This document shows, one piece after another, positions 9,677-19,278 of a stretch of DNA of 64,000 nt. Within the stretch, counting starts at the first letter, position 1. Every line of letters begins with the position of its first letter. Both the position numbers and the translations under genes were made by a program. This DNA comes from Rhizobium sp. CC-YZS058. GTDB taxonomy: Bacteria > Pseudomonadota > Alphaproteobacteria > Rhizobiales > Rhizobiaceae. The stretch is taken from contig NZ_JAYESJ010000001.1 of NCBI RefSeq assembly GCF_034720595.1, positions 1,948,001 to 2,012,000 of the forward strand. Reading direction: 5' to 3'. Below the pieces are notes generated by a model, which saw only the letters and a program-made list of their open reading frames with translations, made no database searches and was not told the DNA's origin.

Positions 9677-9763
9677 CTGGTTCTAGAAAAGCTGAGTGCT
9701 TTCGTCAAGACTGCTCGGCCCCAATTGCCGGTTTCAAAACCATCGCATCATGCCGGAGAATCC

Positions 9764-10441
9764 ATGCCCGAAGTCATTTTCAACGGACCCGCAGGCCGTC
9801 TGGAAGGACGCTATCAGCCCTCCAAGCAGAAGAACGCCCCGATCGCCATCGTGCTGCATCCGCATCCGCAATTCGGCGGCACGATGAACAATCAGATCGT
9901 CTACCAGCTGTTCTATATGTTTCAGAAGCGCGGTTTCACCACGCTGCGTTTCAACTTCCGCTCCATCGGCCGCAGCCAGGGCGAATTCGATCATGGCGCC
10001 GGTGAATTGTCGGATGCCGCCTCGGCGCTCGACTGGGTGCAGAGCATGCACCCAGATTCGAAAAGCTGCTGGGTGGCCGGCTATTCCTTCGGAGCCTGGA
10101 TCGGCATGCAGCTGCTGATGCGCCGGCCGGAGATCGAAGGCTTCATCTCGATCGCCCCGCAGCCGAACACCTATGATTTTTCCTTCCTCGCCCCCTGCCC
10201 CTCCTCGGGCCTGATCATCAACGGCGAGATGGACAAGGTGGCGCCGGAAAAGGACGTCAACAACCTTGTCGAGAAGCTGAAGACGCAGAAGGGCATCCTG
10301 ATCACGCACCGAACCGTGCCGGGCGCCAACCACTTCTTCAACGGCCAGACGGAGACCCTGATGGCCGAATGCGAAGACTATCTGGACCGCCGCCTGGCCG
10401 GCGACCTTGTGCCTGAGCCCGCGGCCAAGCGGATTCGGTAG
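9764..10441 (+). CDS. Alpha/beta hydrolase
   Basis: A 225-residue cytosolic alpha/beta hydrolase. After the first strands comes the oxyanion-region motif IVLHPHPQFGGTMNN. The nucleophile elbow is GYSFGAW with Ser108; Asp157 (NGEMDKVAPE) and His190 (PGANHFF) complete the triad. The family is common in alphaproteobacteria next to the suf cluster, but the substrate is unknown. The ATG at 9764 is preceded by GGAG; a frame extension upstream to 9605 has no support. The gene is divergent from the suf operon and shares its 237-base intergenic region. Confidence 0.85.
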   Translation: MPEVIFNGPAGRLEGRYQPSKQKNAPIAIVLHPHPQFGGTMNNQIVYQLFYMFQKRGFTTLRFNFRSIGRSQGEFDHGAGELSDAASALDWVQSMHPDSKSCWVAGYSFGAWIGMQLLMRRPEIEGFISIAPQPNTYDFSFLAPCPSSGLIINGEMDKVAPEKDVNNLVEKLKTQKGILITHRTVPGANHFFNGQTETLMAECEDYLDRRLAGDLVPEPAAKRIR

Positions 10442-10646
10442 GGGTTGCGGGTCGTCATCGACGGCTTGACAACTGTTGGTGCCGGAAGGCTCAGGGCGTT
10501 CGGTGTTCAAGAGACAGCCCTGATCGGCCAAGCATCGAGGACGATCAATCCATCGTCGGAGCTCGTGGGGGGCTTGACGCATTGCCAATTCCTGCGAGCA
10601 CGCGCATCATCAGGAGCGGATCAGCGTCAAGGCGAAGGGACAGCCA

Positions 10647-10895
10647 ATGCCGCAGCATGTGATCGAACTGCCCGAGTCGCTCGACAGGGTCATGAACCAG
10701 CGCATGGCGGAAGAGGGCTACGCCTCGCCTGCTGCTTATCTTGCCGATCTCGTGGCCCGCGACCAGCGCATCGAGCCGGCCGATGATGCGGCTCTGGGTC
10801 AGATGCTCGACGCTGCGGCCAGAAGCGGCGTGAGCGATCGTTCTCTGGAGCAGATCTTCCAGCTTGGTGAGCAGCGCGCAAAGCGCCGTGGTTGA
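10647..10895 (+). CDS. ParD-like antitoxin
   Basis: An 82-residue protein with an N-terminal ribbon-helix-helix segment (HVIELPESLDRVMNQRMAEE then GYASPAAYLADLVARDQ) typical of ParD/CopG antitoxins, followed by a helical tail (about residues 50-82) that would wrap around the toxin. It is followed by an overlapping ParE-like toxin gene, the usual order of such modules. RHH antitoxins normally repress their own promoter, which would lie in the 205 bases upstream. A GGGA precedes the ATG. Confidence 0.85.
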   Translation: MPQHVIELPESLDRVMNQRMAEEGYASPAAYLADLVARDQRIEPADDAALGQMLDAAARSGVSDRSLEQIFQLGEQRAKRRG

Positions 10896-11211
10896 ACTCC
10901 GCTTCACGCGCGATGCCGAAGCCGACCTTCTTGCTGTTCAGCTTTATACGCGGGAAAGCTTCGGTGCGTCAGTCTGGTCCCGTTATCGTGCGGCGCTGAC
11001 GACAGCGTTCCGGTCGCTGCAAGACAACCCCTACCTCGGTGCCGACCGTTCCAGCGTAAGAGCCGGTACGCGCCGGCTGCTTTGCCGCCAACACGTGATC
11101 TATTATGAGGTCTTGCCAACCTCGATCCTCGTGTTGCGCGTGCTCGGCGTCCGGCAGGACCCAAGCGCTCACCTTCCCCTCGCCACCACCCCGCCCGACA
11201 CCGGCTCCTGA
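10888..11211 (+). CDS. ParE/RelE-family toxin
   Basis: The core sequence [20 protein letters not shown], followed by a helical pair and the C-terminal strands [19 protein letters not shown], is typical of the ParE/RelE fold. ParE toxins poison gyrase whereas RelE toxins cleave mRNA; the sequence alone does not decide, but a ParD-type partner favours ParE. The GTG at 10888 overlaps the antitoxin by eight bases and gives 107 residues; TTG at 10864 and GTG at 10867 are alternatives. Its last 43 bases overlap the 3' end of anmK on the other strand, and the C-terminal tail from about residue 90 is longer than usual. Confidence 0.83.
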   Translation: MVELRFTRDAEADLLAVQLYTRESFGASVWSRYRAALTTAFRSLQDNPYLGADRSSVRAGTRRLLCRQHVIYYEVLPTSILVLRVLGVRQDPSAHLPLATTPPDTGS

Positions 11212-12296
11212 ACCCCCGTCGTCCCCGGAAACGTCAACGGCTTTCCGTCGAGGGCGCGGATGGCGAGGTAGGCCCAGGCTTCGGCCTCCATGGCCCCGCC
11301 GTCGAAACCCTGAGCTTCCGCCGCGATGACCCGAGCCCCGTCCCGCACTGCTGCGAGCGACGCGAATTCGGTCATGATGATCGGGTTCAGCCGCCCGCCG
11401 CCGCAGACGAGATAGGTCTTTGGCCGCGCCGGCAGATGCTCGGCCGAACGCAGGATGGCGGCGCCGGTCAGCCAGGCGAGCGTGCGCGCCCCGTCATCCA
11501 GAGACACCGCGCCTTTTGGCGGCGGCAGGAAATCGCCGCGGTCGAGGGAGCGGCGCGTGTTGGCGCTGAAGAAGGGAGCGCCGAGGTAGTGCTCGGCGAG
11601 CGACGGCACCAGCGAGCCGGAAGCGGCGATCGCCCCGCCCTCATCGAATCTGCCTTGCCCGTGTGCCTCCACCCACTGATCGATCAGCATGTTTCCCGGC
11701 CCCGAATCGAAAGCCGTCAACGTGCCGTCCTCGGCGATGAAGGTGAGGTTCGAGATTCCGCCGATATTGACGAAGACGACGGGCCGCGGAAGCGCCGGAT
11801 CGAGCCCGGCGGCCAGGGCACGGTGATAGACCGGAATGAGCGGCGCCCCCTGCCCGCCGTGGCGCATATCCTCGGCGCGCATGTCGTAGACGACGTCGAT
11901 GCCGGTTTCCGCCGCCAGCAGCGGCCCGTCGCCCAGCTGCACCGTCAGCGCCGTCTCGGGCCGGTGCAGCACCGTCTGCCCATGGAAGCCGATCACGTCG
12001 ATATCGGCCGGTGACAATCCTGCTTCCGCCAGAAGATCATGAACCGCCACCGCATGCAGCAGCGTCAGGTCGCGTTCGAGCCGGTGAAGCAGGCCAGGGC
12101 GGTCCTCCCGGCGCCTCATCGCTTTCGCTTGCACCAGCCCCGCCTTCAGGCGGTCCCGGAAGCTCTCCGGATAGGGAATCGACAGGCTCGCACCGCGCGC
12201 CACCTGGTCCTCGCCGTCGCTGCGCAGGATGGCGAGATCGATGCCGTCCATGCTCGTGCCGCTCATCAGGCCGATCGCCGTGCGTATCCTGCTCAT
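11169..12296 (-). CDS. anmK: Anhydro-N-acetylmuramic acid kinase
   Basis: A 375-residue ASKHA-fold kinase that opens and phosphorylates 1,6-anhydro-MurNAc to MurNAc-6-phosphate during cell wall recycling. Family motifs are [15 protein letters not shown] near the N-terminus, [22 protein letters not shown] and [12 protein letters not shown], with CGGGRLNP towards the C-terminus. The ATG at 12296 is preceded by AGGAGG. The gene is divergent from tyrS across 116 bases, an arrangement common in rhizobia. Confidence 0.95.
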   Translation of the reverse strand: MSRIRTAIGLMSGTSMDGIDLAILRSDGEDQVARGASLSIPYPESFRDRLKAGLVQAKAMRRREDRPGLLHRLERDLTLLHAVAVHDLLAEAGLSPADIDVIGFHGQTVLHRPETALTVQLGDGPLLAAETGIDVVYDMRAEDMRHGGQGAPLIPVYHRALAAGLDPALPRPVVFVNIGGISNLTFIAEDGTLTAFDSGPGNMLIDQWVEAHGQGRFDEGGAIAASGSLVPSLAEHYLGAPFFSANTRRSLDRGDFLPPPKGAVSLDDGARTLAWLTGAAILRSAEHLPARPKTYLVCGGGRLNPIIMTEFASLAAVRDGARVIAAEAQGFDGGAMEAEAWAYLAIRALDGKPLTFPGTTGVQEPVSGGVVARGR

Positions 12297-12412
12297 CCCG
12301 CCTCCTTCGAATCTGTGCCGTCCCGCGTCCATTGATGACCGAGACGGATGCACAGCGCAAAAAACAATGCTACAGGCGCCGGCAAAAGACGGGTTGAAGA
12401 AAGAGTGAGGCC

Positions 12413-13666
12413 ATGTCCAGGTTCAAGTCCGATTTCCTTCGCACGCTCGACGAGCGCGGCTTCATCCACCAGGTCTCCGACGAGGCCGGACTGGACCAGC
12501 TGTTCCAGAAGGAAATGGTGACGGCCTATATCGGCTATGATCCGACCGCCTCGAGCCTGCATGTCGGCCACCTGACCCAGGTGATGATGCTGCGCTGGCT
12601 GCAGGAGACCGGGCACCGGCCGATCTCGCTGATGGGCGGCGGCACCGGCATGGTGGGCGACCCCTCCTTCAAGGAGGAAGCGCGCAAGCTGATGACGATC
12701 GAGACGATCGAGGAGAACATCGCCTCGCTCAAGCGCATCTTTGCGAACTATCTCGACTATGACCGCCCCGGCAACGGCGCGATGATGATCAACAATGCCG
12801 ACTGGCTGCGCCCGCTCAACTATCTCGAATTCCTGCGCGATGTCGGCCGGCATTTCTCGGTCAACCGCATGCTGGCCTTCGACAGCGTCAAGACGCGGCT
12901 CGATCGCGAACAGTCGCTCTCCTTCCTCGAATTCAACTACATGATCCTGCAGGCCTATGATTTCGTGGAGCTCTCCAAGCGCCATGACTGCCGCCTGCAG
13001 ATGGGCGGCTCGGACCAGTGGGGCAACATCATCAACGGCATCGATCTCGGCCACCGCATGGGCACGCCGCAGCTCTACGCGCTGACCTCGCCGCTGCTCA
13101 CCACCTCCTCGGGCGCGAAGATGGGCAAGTCGGCCTCGGGTGCCGTCTGGCTGAATGCCGAGCTGCTGCCGGTCTATGATTTCTGGCAGTACTGGCGAAA
13201 CACCGAGGATGCCGATGTCGAGCGCTTCCTCAAGCTCTTCACGCTAATGCCCATGGACGAGATCGCCCGGCTGGCGGCCCTTGGCGGTGCGGAGATCAAC
13301 GAGGCGAAGAAGACGCTGGCGACCGAGGTGACTGCCGTTCTGCATGGCCGGGCCGCAGCCGAAACCGCTGCCGAGACGGCGCGCAAGACCTTCGAGGAAG
13401 GCGCGCTGGCCGCCGACCTGCCCTCGATCGCCATTCCTGCCGCCGAGCTGGAGGCCGGCATCGGCCTTCTCAGCCTCATCGTCCGCGCCGGCCTTGCCGC
13501 CTCGAACGGGGAAGCCCGCCGTCATGTTCAGGGCGGCGCGGTGCGCATCAACGATACACCGATCGGCGACGAGCGCGCCCTGATCGGCAGTGGCGAGGTG
13601 ACGAGCGATCAGGTGATCAAACTCTCGCTCGGCAAGAAGAAGCACATCCTCGTTCGCCCGAGCTAA
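12413..13666 (+). CDS. tyrS: Tyrosyl-tRNA synthetase
   Basis: A 417-residue class I aminoacyl-tRNA synthetase charging tRNA-Tyr. The HIGH-type signature is [10 protein letters not shown] (about residues 46-55) and the KMSKS-type loop is [11 protein letters not shown] (about 235-245). The tyrosine-binding motif [16 protein letters not shown] is present, and a C-terminal S4 RNA-binding domain covers roughly residues 350-417 ([20 protein letters not shown]). Length and domain order are normal. Confidence 0.97.
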   Translation: MSRFKSDFLRTLDERGFIHQVSDEAGLDQLFQKEMVTAYIGYDPTASSLHVGHLTQVMMLRWLQETGHRPISLMGGGTGMVGDPSFKEEARKLMTIETIEENIASLKRIFANYLDYDRPGNGAMMINNADWLRPLNYLEFLRDVGRHFSVNRMLAFDSVKTRLDREQSLSFLEFNYMILQAYDFVELSKRHDCRLQMGGSDQWGNIINGIDLGHRMGTPQLYALTSPLLTTSSGAKMGKSASGAVWLNAELLPVYDFWQYWRNTEDADVERFLKLFTLMPMDEIARLAALGGAEINEAKKTLATEVTAVLHGRAAAETAAETARKTFEEGALAADLPSIAIPAAELEAGIGLLSLIVRAGLAASNGEARRHVQGGAVRINDTPIGDERALIGSGEVTSDQVIKLSLGKKKHILVRPS

Positions 13667-13680
13667 GCACGGTCCGTTTT

Positions 13681-13711
13681 CTGCAGCGACCGGCATGCAC
13701 GCCGGTTGCAG
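13681..13711. terminator. Possible hairpin between tyrS and convergent SRPBCC gene
   Basis: The sequence CTGCA-gcg-ACCGGC-atgcac-GCCGGT-TGCAG folds into a stem of about 11 pairs with a small bulge. It begins 14 bases after the tyrS stop, between two convergent genes. There is no strong T-run on either side, so the terminator role is tentative. Confidence 0.4.
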
Positions 13712-13735
13712 CCGGCACAGGGCGGGTCGCAGGTC

Positions 13736-14668
13736 TCAGGGCTGCAAGAGCGCGCGCTCGAGCTTGCCCAACGTCTGATGCCCAAGCGCCGGCGCTCCGA
13801 ACCCCTCGGCCGTCTGAAACTCCGCGACCGAACTGAACACCATGCCGAGGCGCACCAGCGTTCCGCCCTCTGTCGGTTCGAACGAGGCCCAGGCGTCGGC
13901 ATGTTTTGGCCCGTTCTCGCCCCACAGAAGGCTGTAGGCGAAGCGCTCGTGGGGGATGATCTCGTGATACAGGTGGTGGTTCGGAAAGACCGTACCGTCC
14001 GGCCCGATCATATCGAACACCCATTCGCCGCCGGGGCGCAGATCGATCCGCGTCGTGCGGCAGGTGAAACCGTCCGGGCCCCACCATGTCGGCAGCCTTG
14101 TCTCGTTCATCCAGGCACTCCATACCCGCTCGCGTGAGGCGGGAATCACTCGCTCGATCAGCATGGTGCGTGCGGCCACATCGACCAGAGCATCGAGACC
14201 GGCGGCAAGGCGCGATGCCGCACCCTCATCCGTCTCGCCGCATGCCGCCGAGCGCTGCACGGTGAGCCGCACGCGGCTCGTTGTCTGGTCGGACGAGAAG
14301 GTTGCGGTGATCAGCGAGGCGGAGAGAAAGCGGCCGCCAACGGTTTCCGTCGCCGCGCTGACGCTGAAGCTCGCGGGCCGTAGAGAGAGCCAAGTGTGCG
14401 TGCAGCGCAGCTCTTCCTCTCCCTCCGGCTGGCGAACGGCGTTCCGCGGTCCGCCGACATCGCGCTCATCGAGGACCGTCGCCTCACCCGTCAATACTGC
14501 CCACAGGCGACGGGCGGCCGGTGCGGTCCAGGCCTGCCAGAGCGTTTCGAGCGAGGCACTGCTCAGCCGCTCGTCATGCAGGGTGGAGGTGTGGAACGAC
14601 CCGCTTCCCCCTGACTCTTCTCCCACCGCCCATGCCTCGCGCGGTGATGCTCGCTCACTCTCGCTCAT
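13736..14668 (-). CDS. Tandem SRPBCC (AHSA1-like) protein
   Basis: A 310-residue protein with two START/Bet v1-like (SRPBCC) units. The second is clearest (about residues 160-305): IERVIPASRERVWSAWMN, LPTWWGPDGFTC and DLRPGGEWVFDM, typical of activator-of-Hsp90-ATPase-homologue domains. The first (about residues 25-150; LETLWQAWTAPAARRLWAVL) is more diverged. Such domains bind hydrophobic ligands; the ligand here is unknown. The ATG at 14668 lies within the 3' end of the ArsR gene (14-base overlap), implying translational coupling, a common pairing in which the ArsR regulator controls the SRPBCC gene. Confidence 0.83.
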   Translation of the reverse strand: MSESERASPREAWAVGEESGGSGSFHTSTLHDERLSSASLETLWQAWTAPAARRLWAVLTGEATVLDERDVGGPRNAVRQPEGEEELRCTHTWLSLRPASFSVSAATETVGGRFLSASLITATFSSDQTTSRVRLTVQRSAACGETDEGAASRLAAGLDALVDVAARTMLIERVIPASRERVWSAWMNETRLPTWWGPDGFTCRTTRIDLRPGGEWVFDMIGPDGTVFPNHHLYHEIIPHERFAYSLLWGENGPKHADAWASFEPTEGGTLVRLGMVFSSVAEFQTAEGFGAPALGHQTLGKLERALLQP

Positions 14669-15005
14669 CGTCCTCATCCTTCATCATGGACATTACGGTC
14701 GCTTCCAGCCTGTCGAGCCTGGCATCCCAGACAGCGCGCTGGTCATCGAGCCAGCTGCGGACCGGGGTCAGCGCTTCCGGCCTGACGGCACATGTGCGGA
14801 TGCGCCCATCCTTTGCACTGGTGATCAGGCCCGCCTCCTCCAGCACATCGAGGTGACGCATGACCGTGGGCAGGCTGAACCCGGTCGGTCCGGCAAGATC
14901 GCTCACGCTTGCCGGACCCAGCATCAACCGCGTCAGGATCGACCGGCGTGTCGGGTCCGCCAAGGCACGGAAGATCAGCGAGAGATCGGGGTGATGCTGG
15001 CTCAT
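14655..15005 (-). CDS. ArsR-family transcriptional regulator
   Basis: A 116-residue winged-helix regulator. LIFRALADPTRRSILTRLML is the classic ArsR N-terminal helix pair, and VSDLAGPTGFSLPTVMRHLD is the recognition helix region. No metal-binding cysteine motif such as ELCVCDL is present, so it is a non-metal ArsR of the kind found with SRPBCC partners. The ATG at 15005 was chosen because the ArsR domain starts there; the frame remains open upstream to 15113 but that extension has no family match. Its stop overlaps the SRPBCC gene. Confidence 0.88.
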   Translation of the reverse strand: MSQHHPDLSLIFRALADPTRRSILTRLMLGPASVSDLAGPTGFSLPTVMRHLDVLEEAGLITSAKDGRIRTCAVRPEALTPVRSWLDDQRAVWDARLDRLEATVMSMMKDEDDERE

Positions 15006-15109
15006 GATGCGGACTATCGATCCGCCGCCAACAAGAGGCAAGAAAAAACTTTGCCAGTCAGCTAAGTATCGATCAATGTGCCGCGACCGCCCCGTTTCGC
15101 CCGCTCGCC

Positions 15110-18100
15110 TCATTGGAATTCAAAGATGTTGCGGAAGACGCCGGGGGCAATGATCGAGAGCGGGTTGATGACGAGGTTCGGCTTGGCGAAGGAGCCGGTG
15201 ACCTTGAAGGTGATGCCGAGCAGCCCGCGATCGCGCCCATTGCCGAGCAGCGTCCCGATCAGCGGCAATTCACCGAACAGCCGGTTCAGCCCGTAGGCCG
15301 GCATGAAGGTGCCGGTCATGTTGATCTGGCCATCGGGATCGCGCACGATGCCCTGGAAGGTGGCGCCGACATCGGTTCCGCGCACCACGCCATTGGCGAC
15401 CTCGATCCGTCCGCCATCAAGCGCCAGATTTGCGAAGCCGCGCTCGAAGCGCGCCGTACTGACATCGATGTTCTTTTTCACGGCCTGGTTCAGGCTGCGC
15501 CCGTCGGCACTGGGGGCCGACACCATCGACTGCAGCCGGGCCTCATCGACGAGCGAGAATTTCCGCAGGTCCAGCGTACCGCGCCACGAGCCCGCGCCAC
15601 GGTCGCGCAGCTTCAGGTTCAGGAGCCCGCCGCGCATGTTGCCATAGATGTCGGCGAAGCGGGCGAGCGCCCCGGCATCTCCGCTCGTCAGCTGCAGGAT
15701 CGAATCGGGACCCGACGGGACGAGCTTCGCCACCACTGCCTGTCCGCTCTCGGTCACGGCCGAGACATTGACCGCCTCGATCTGCTTGCCACGCGCCGTG
15801 TAGCGGAGGTCGAATCCGGTCAAGGCCTCGGAGTGGAAGCCTTGCACGCGCGCGAGCTTTGCCTCGACGGCGATCCGCTTCGGCGTCTCCGTTCCGCCGC
15901 TGCCGCCGGCAGGCGCCTTGATGCTGTCGATCACCGGGCGCAGATCGGCCGCGCTGCCGTTGACCGAGACGCTGTAGCCCGCTTTCTGCCGCTTGACGGA
16001 AACGGCATAGTCATCGCCGGCAGCGAGCTTGACGGAGGTAAAGTCGGCGCTGGCAAGGCCCGCCTTGTCCAACGTCAACCCGCCGCTCGCACCGAAATTG
16101 TCGCCGGAGAGCTTCAAGTCGCTGAGGCTAGTCACCCCATCCCGTGCCTGGGCGGTGACGGTGAGCAGGGCCGGAATGCCGCGCCCCTTGCTCCAGCCGA
16201 TCCAGGGGAGAGAGACTGTCGCCTCCTGCAGATCGGCCTTGACGACCTGCCGGTCCTCGGTGCCGAGCGTGAGGTCGAGACCGATCGGACCGGACACGAT
16301 GCCGTCGAGGCCGGGTGCGAACTTCGCCACCGCGTCGCCTGGGATCGTGCCGGTGATGACGCGCTTGCGCTCGGCCGGGCTGTCGGCGCCGACAGGCTCG
16401 ACGAGATCGACCGTCATCGGCACGCCTTCGATCGCTGCCTTGGCGTCGAGCACGGCCTTCTGCGGATCGACGCGCAGGGTGCCGTCCACTGCGGAGATCG
16501 ACCGGCCGGCGATCGGCGTTTTCAGGGTCACGCCGTTCAGCAGCATCTCCGCCTGCCATTGCGGCGCGGGCGGAGACTGGTCCTTGATCAATCCGAACCG
16601 CGCGCCGACATTGGCGGTCATCGGCCCGGCGAAGTCCTCAGCCTTGAAGGGTGTCTTCTGCAGCGCCTGGAGCGGCCGGTAGCTGATCAGCTCGGCAATG
16701 GCATCCGCCTCGCCCGCCACCTGGATCTTCATCTCCGCCATTAGTGGGTTGGCGGAGGTGACGGGGATGGCGAAGGTCCCGCTGTTCACGGCGACCTGCC
16801 GGCCCGAAGGGAAGAAGGCGGTTCCGCCCTTGATCGCGACATCCATCGCCTGGCCGCGCAGCGAGAAATGGCCGGCCGCGTCGCGCAGCGGCGGGATATC
16901 GCCGGCAATATTGACCCGGGCGTCGGCAATGTCGAAGCCGATCGTCAGCTCTTCTTCGTTGAGATCCACCGGTCCCGGCGTGGCGGCAAGCCGCCCCTGC
17001 CCGATCGAAACGCCGATCTTGGCATTGGTTACCGTCCCGCCGACGATATTGTTGATGACCCAGGCGCGGCCCTTGCGGCCGACCCACCAGGGCCAGAGCT
17101 GCTTGACGGCCGAGGTCTCGACCGCGTCGGTGACGGCAGCAAAATTGATTTGCGGCGAGGTCTCGCCGAACTGGATCGCCAGCGATCCCGCAAGCCCGCC
17201 GAGCGGGCTGTCGACGCCGAGTTCCTGGAAGACGAGCCGGTGCGCCTCGGACAGGAACTGCCCCTTGATACGGGCCTTGAAGGGAAGCGGCGGATCGGAC
17301 ACATCGATCGGCGAGGCCACTGCCTTGTCGAAATCGAGCGCAAGACCAAAACCCTTCTCGGCGCCCGCGGATGCGGCGTCGAGGTCGTTGATGGTGCCGC
17401 TGAAGGGGAAGACCGACCGGGCGACAGTCACGGTCGATCCAACGACGTCGATGTCGCCGCGGGCGAAATCATAGACGATGTTGATCGCCGAGGGCTTGAC
17501 CTCGGAGGTCATGCCGGCGGCGGCAAAGGTGCCCTCGTCGATCTGCGCCGTCATCTTCAGCTCCGGATCGACCCCTTCGCCGGCGCGCGCCAGCGAGACC
17601 GACACGGTGGCGGTCGTATCGAGACCGAAGGCCGGCTCGTTGGCCGTTGCGGAGCGCAGGAGAAGGGCAGCGGTCGGCAGGCCGCTCGCGAAGCCGCCGA
17701 GCCGGACGATCTTGCCATTGACCGGGGCTGCCGTCAGATGCAGCTCCGCCCCCCGGCCATCGACGGCGAAGGCGCCATCGATCCGCATCGCGCCTTCCGC
17801 GGTCCGGCGGAAGTCGAGCGCGTGGATATCGAGATTGACGACGCGGTTTCTAGGGCCGGACAGGGGAACGGAGACATCGGCAATCCGTACGAGTTCGGTG
17901 CCGCTGCGGGCGATCAGCGCCGCAATCGCGTCGATCTGCTCGAAGATGCCGTCGACGCCAGGTCCTAAGTTGCGGATCTGCAGGGCGGTCAGGTCCAGCG
18001 GCTTGCCGCGCGGCATGAGGGCGGAGGCCAGCGTCGCGCCTTCCGCCTCGATGCGCGAGACCGCAAGCCGGCCGGACAGCAGGCCGAGCAGGTCGAGTTC

Positions 18101-18505
18101 GATGAACACCGAATCGGTCGTCAGGAGTTGCGCCTGGTCCTGGCTGCGCTTCAGCGTCACGTCGTTCGCCTTCAGGGCCAGCGCGCCGGAGCTCGTCAAC
18201 CGCACCACGGTGCGCCCCACATCGGCGTGATACCCCTCGCCAAGCGCCGCGTTCAGGGCGGTTTCCGCGCGTTCGTTCAGCGCACGGTCAAGCATGCCGC
18301 TCTCGACGGACACCACCACGCCGGCCACCAGCATCAGCACGAGTGCCACCAGCCAGACCGCTCCTGTCGCGCAGCGTCGCGTCAGGCTGCGTGGGTTGGG
18401 CGAGTGCACGATGCAGGGATCATGCGCCTGCGCCGACGGCAAGGCATGCAGAGCCACGATGTCCTGCTTGCGGAACCGGACTTTTTCGCCGCGGATCTCG
18501 CTCAT
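15110..18505 (-). CDS. AsmA/YhdP-like envelope protein (DUF3971)
   Basis: A very large protein (1,131 residues). A basic N-terminal stretch of about 45 residues is followed by one transmembrane helix (AVWLVALVLMLVAGVVVSV) and then a long, beta-rich periplasmic region. The middle (WWVGRKGRAWVINNIVGGTV) and the C-terminal block (PLIGTLLGNGRDRGLLGITF) resemble the DUF3971/AsmA-C proteins related to E. coli YhdP. AsmA-like proteins are bridge-like lipid transporters supporting outer membrane phospholipid supply; that role is inferred here. The ATG at 18505 is supported by GAAGG upstream. The gene stands alone, divergent from bcp. Confidence 0.85.
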   Translation of the reverse strand: MSEIRGEKVRFRKQDIVALHALPSAQAHDPCIVHSPNPRSLTRRCATGAVWLVALVLMLVAGVVVSVESGMLDRALNERAETALNAALGEGYHADVGRTVVRLTSSGALALKANDVTLKRSQDQAQLLTTDSVFIELDLLGLLSGRLAVSRIEAEGATLASALMPRGKPLDLTALQIRNLGPGVDGIFEQIDAIAALIARSGTELVRIADVSVPLSGPRNRVVNLDIHALDFRRTAEGAMRIDGAFAVDGRGAELHLTAAPVNGKIVRLGGFASGLPTAALLLRSATANEPAFGLDTTATVSVSLARAGEGVDPELKMTAQIDEGTFAAAGMTSEVKPSAINIVYDFARGDIDVVGSTVTVARSVFPFSGTINDLDAASAGAEKGFGLALDFDKAVASPIDVSDPPLPFKARIKGQFLSEAHRLVFQELGVDSPLGGLAGSLAIQFGETSPQINFAAVTDAVETSAVKQLWPWWVGRKGRAWVINNIVGGTVTNAKIGVSIGQGRLAATPGPVDLNEEELTIGFDIADARVNIAGDIPPLRDAAGHFSLRGQAMDVAIKGGTAFFPSGRQVAVNSGTFAIPVTSANPLMAEMKIQVAGEADAIAELISYRPLQALQKTPFKAEDFAGPMTANVGARFGLIKDQSPPAPQWQAEMLLNGVTLKTPIAGRSISAVDGTLRVDPQKAVLDAKAAIEGVPMTVDLVEPVGADSPAERKRVITGTIPGDAVAKFAPGLDGIVSGPIGLDLTLGTEDRQVVKADLQEATVSLPWIGWSKGRGIPALLTVTAQARDGVTSLSDLKLSGDNFGASGGLTLDKAGLASADFTSVKLAAGDDYAVSVKRQKAGYSVSVNGSAADLRPVIDSIKAPAGGSGGTETPKRIAVEAKLARVQGFHSEALTGFDLRYTARGKQIEAVNVSAVTESGQAVVAKLVPSGPDSILQLTSGDAGALARFADIYGNMRGGLLNLKLRDRGAGSWRGTLDLRKFSLVDEARLQSMVSAPSADGRSLNQAVKKNIDVSTARFERGFANLALDGGRIEVANGVVRGTDVGATFQGIVRDPDGQINMTGTFMPAYGLNRLFGELPLIGTLLGNGRDRGLLGITFKVTGSFAKPNLVINPLSIIAPGVFRNIFEFQ

Positions 18506-18810
18506 CGGCAAGGCCTTCGGGGATCAATGGAATGGACCGGAGTGAACGGAGGATACTGCAGGGTCGTCGTTCCATTTTTTGGCGGAGCAGGCCCGCGGCT
18601 CAAGCGATCGTGCCGGATCGATCCTGCCCGAGCCTTGCAGGCGCGGGCGTTGCGAACGATCCCGTCAACGGGGAGACGGCCATACGGGACGAAGCGCCAG
18701 CGCACGGCCTTTCCAGCCGGCGCGAAGCAGGCTTGGACGAAGCGTTTCCTCCACCATATAACTGCGGCGAGAAGTGGTCGAAACCTCTAATTGACGACGA
18801 GGATCTGCTG
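18506..18810. other. 305-base divergent intergenic region
   Basis: This gap separates the AsmA-like gene (minus) from bcp (plus). I see no convincing reading frame in it. Apart from the bcp promoter candidate at 18733-18762 nothing stands out; the base composition is like that of the flanking genes. Confidence 0.5.
18733..18762 (+). promoter_or_regulatory. Candidate sigma-70-type promoter for bcp
   Basis: TTGGAC (18733-18738) and TATAAC (18757-18762) are separated by 18 bases and lie 49 bases upstream of the bcp start, with GAGGA as ribosome-binding site. The match is by eye only. Confidence 0.4.
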
Positions 18811-19278
18811 ATGACAGCCATCGCCGAAGGCACTGCCGCACCTGACTTCACTCTGCCGCGCGACGGTGGCGGCACCGTGTCCCTCTCGGACTATCGCGGC
18901 AAGACCGTGGTGCTCTATTTCTACCCCAAGGACGACACCTCCGGCTGCACCGTGGAAGCCATCGATTTCACCGCCAAGGTCGAAGATTTCGCCGAGGCCG
19001 GTGCCGTGGTGATCGGCATGTCGCCGGATCCGGTCAAGGCGCATGACAAATTCATCAAGAAACACGGCCTCGGCATCGTGCTCGCCTCCGACGAGGACAA
19101 GTCGACACTGGAAGCCTATGGCGTCTGGGCCGAGAAAAGCATGTATGGCCGCAAATATATGGGCGTCGAGCGCACCACGGTGCTGATCGGCCCGGATGGG
19201 ACGGTCCGGAAGGTCTGGGAGAAGGTCAAGGTGCCGGGCCATGTCGATGAGGTCCTGGCCGCGGCGCAGGCGGAATGA
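18811..19278 (+). CDS. bcp: Bcp/PrxQ-type peroxiredoxin
   Basis: A 155-residue thioredoxin-fold peroxidase that reduces hydroperoxides. The motif FYPKDDTSGCTVEAIDF holds the peroxidatic Cys46. The residue five positions later, a resolving cysteine in many Bcp proteins (CTxEAC), is Ile51 here, and no other cysteine is seen, so this is a 1-Cys variant needing an external thiol. The ATG at 18811 follows GAGGA. Its stop overlaps the start of the next gene (ATGA), so the two are translationally coupled. Confidence 0.93.
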   Translation: MTAIAEGTAAPDFTLPRDGGGTVSLSDYRGKTVVLYFYPKDDTSGCTVEAIDFTAKVEDFAEAGAVVIGMSPDPVKAHDKFIKKHGLGIVLASDEDKSTLEAYGVWAEKSMYGRKYMGVERTTVLIGPDGTVRKVWEKVKVPGHVDEVLAAAQAE

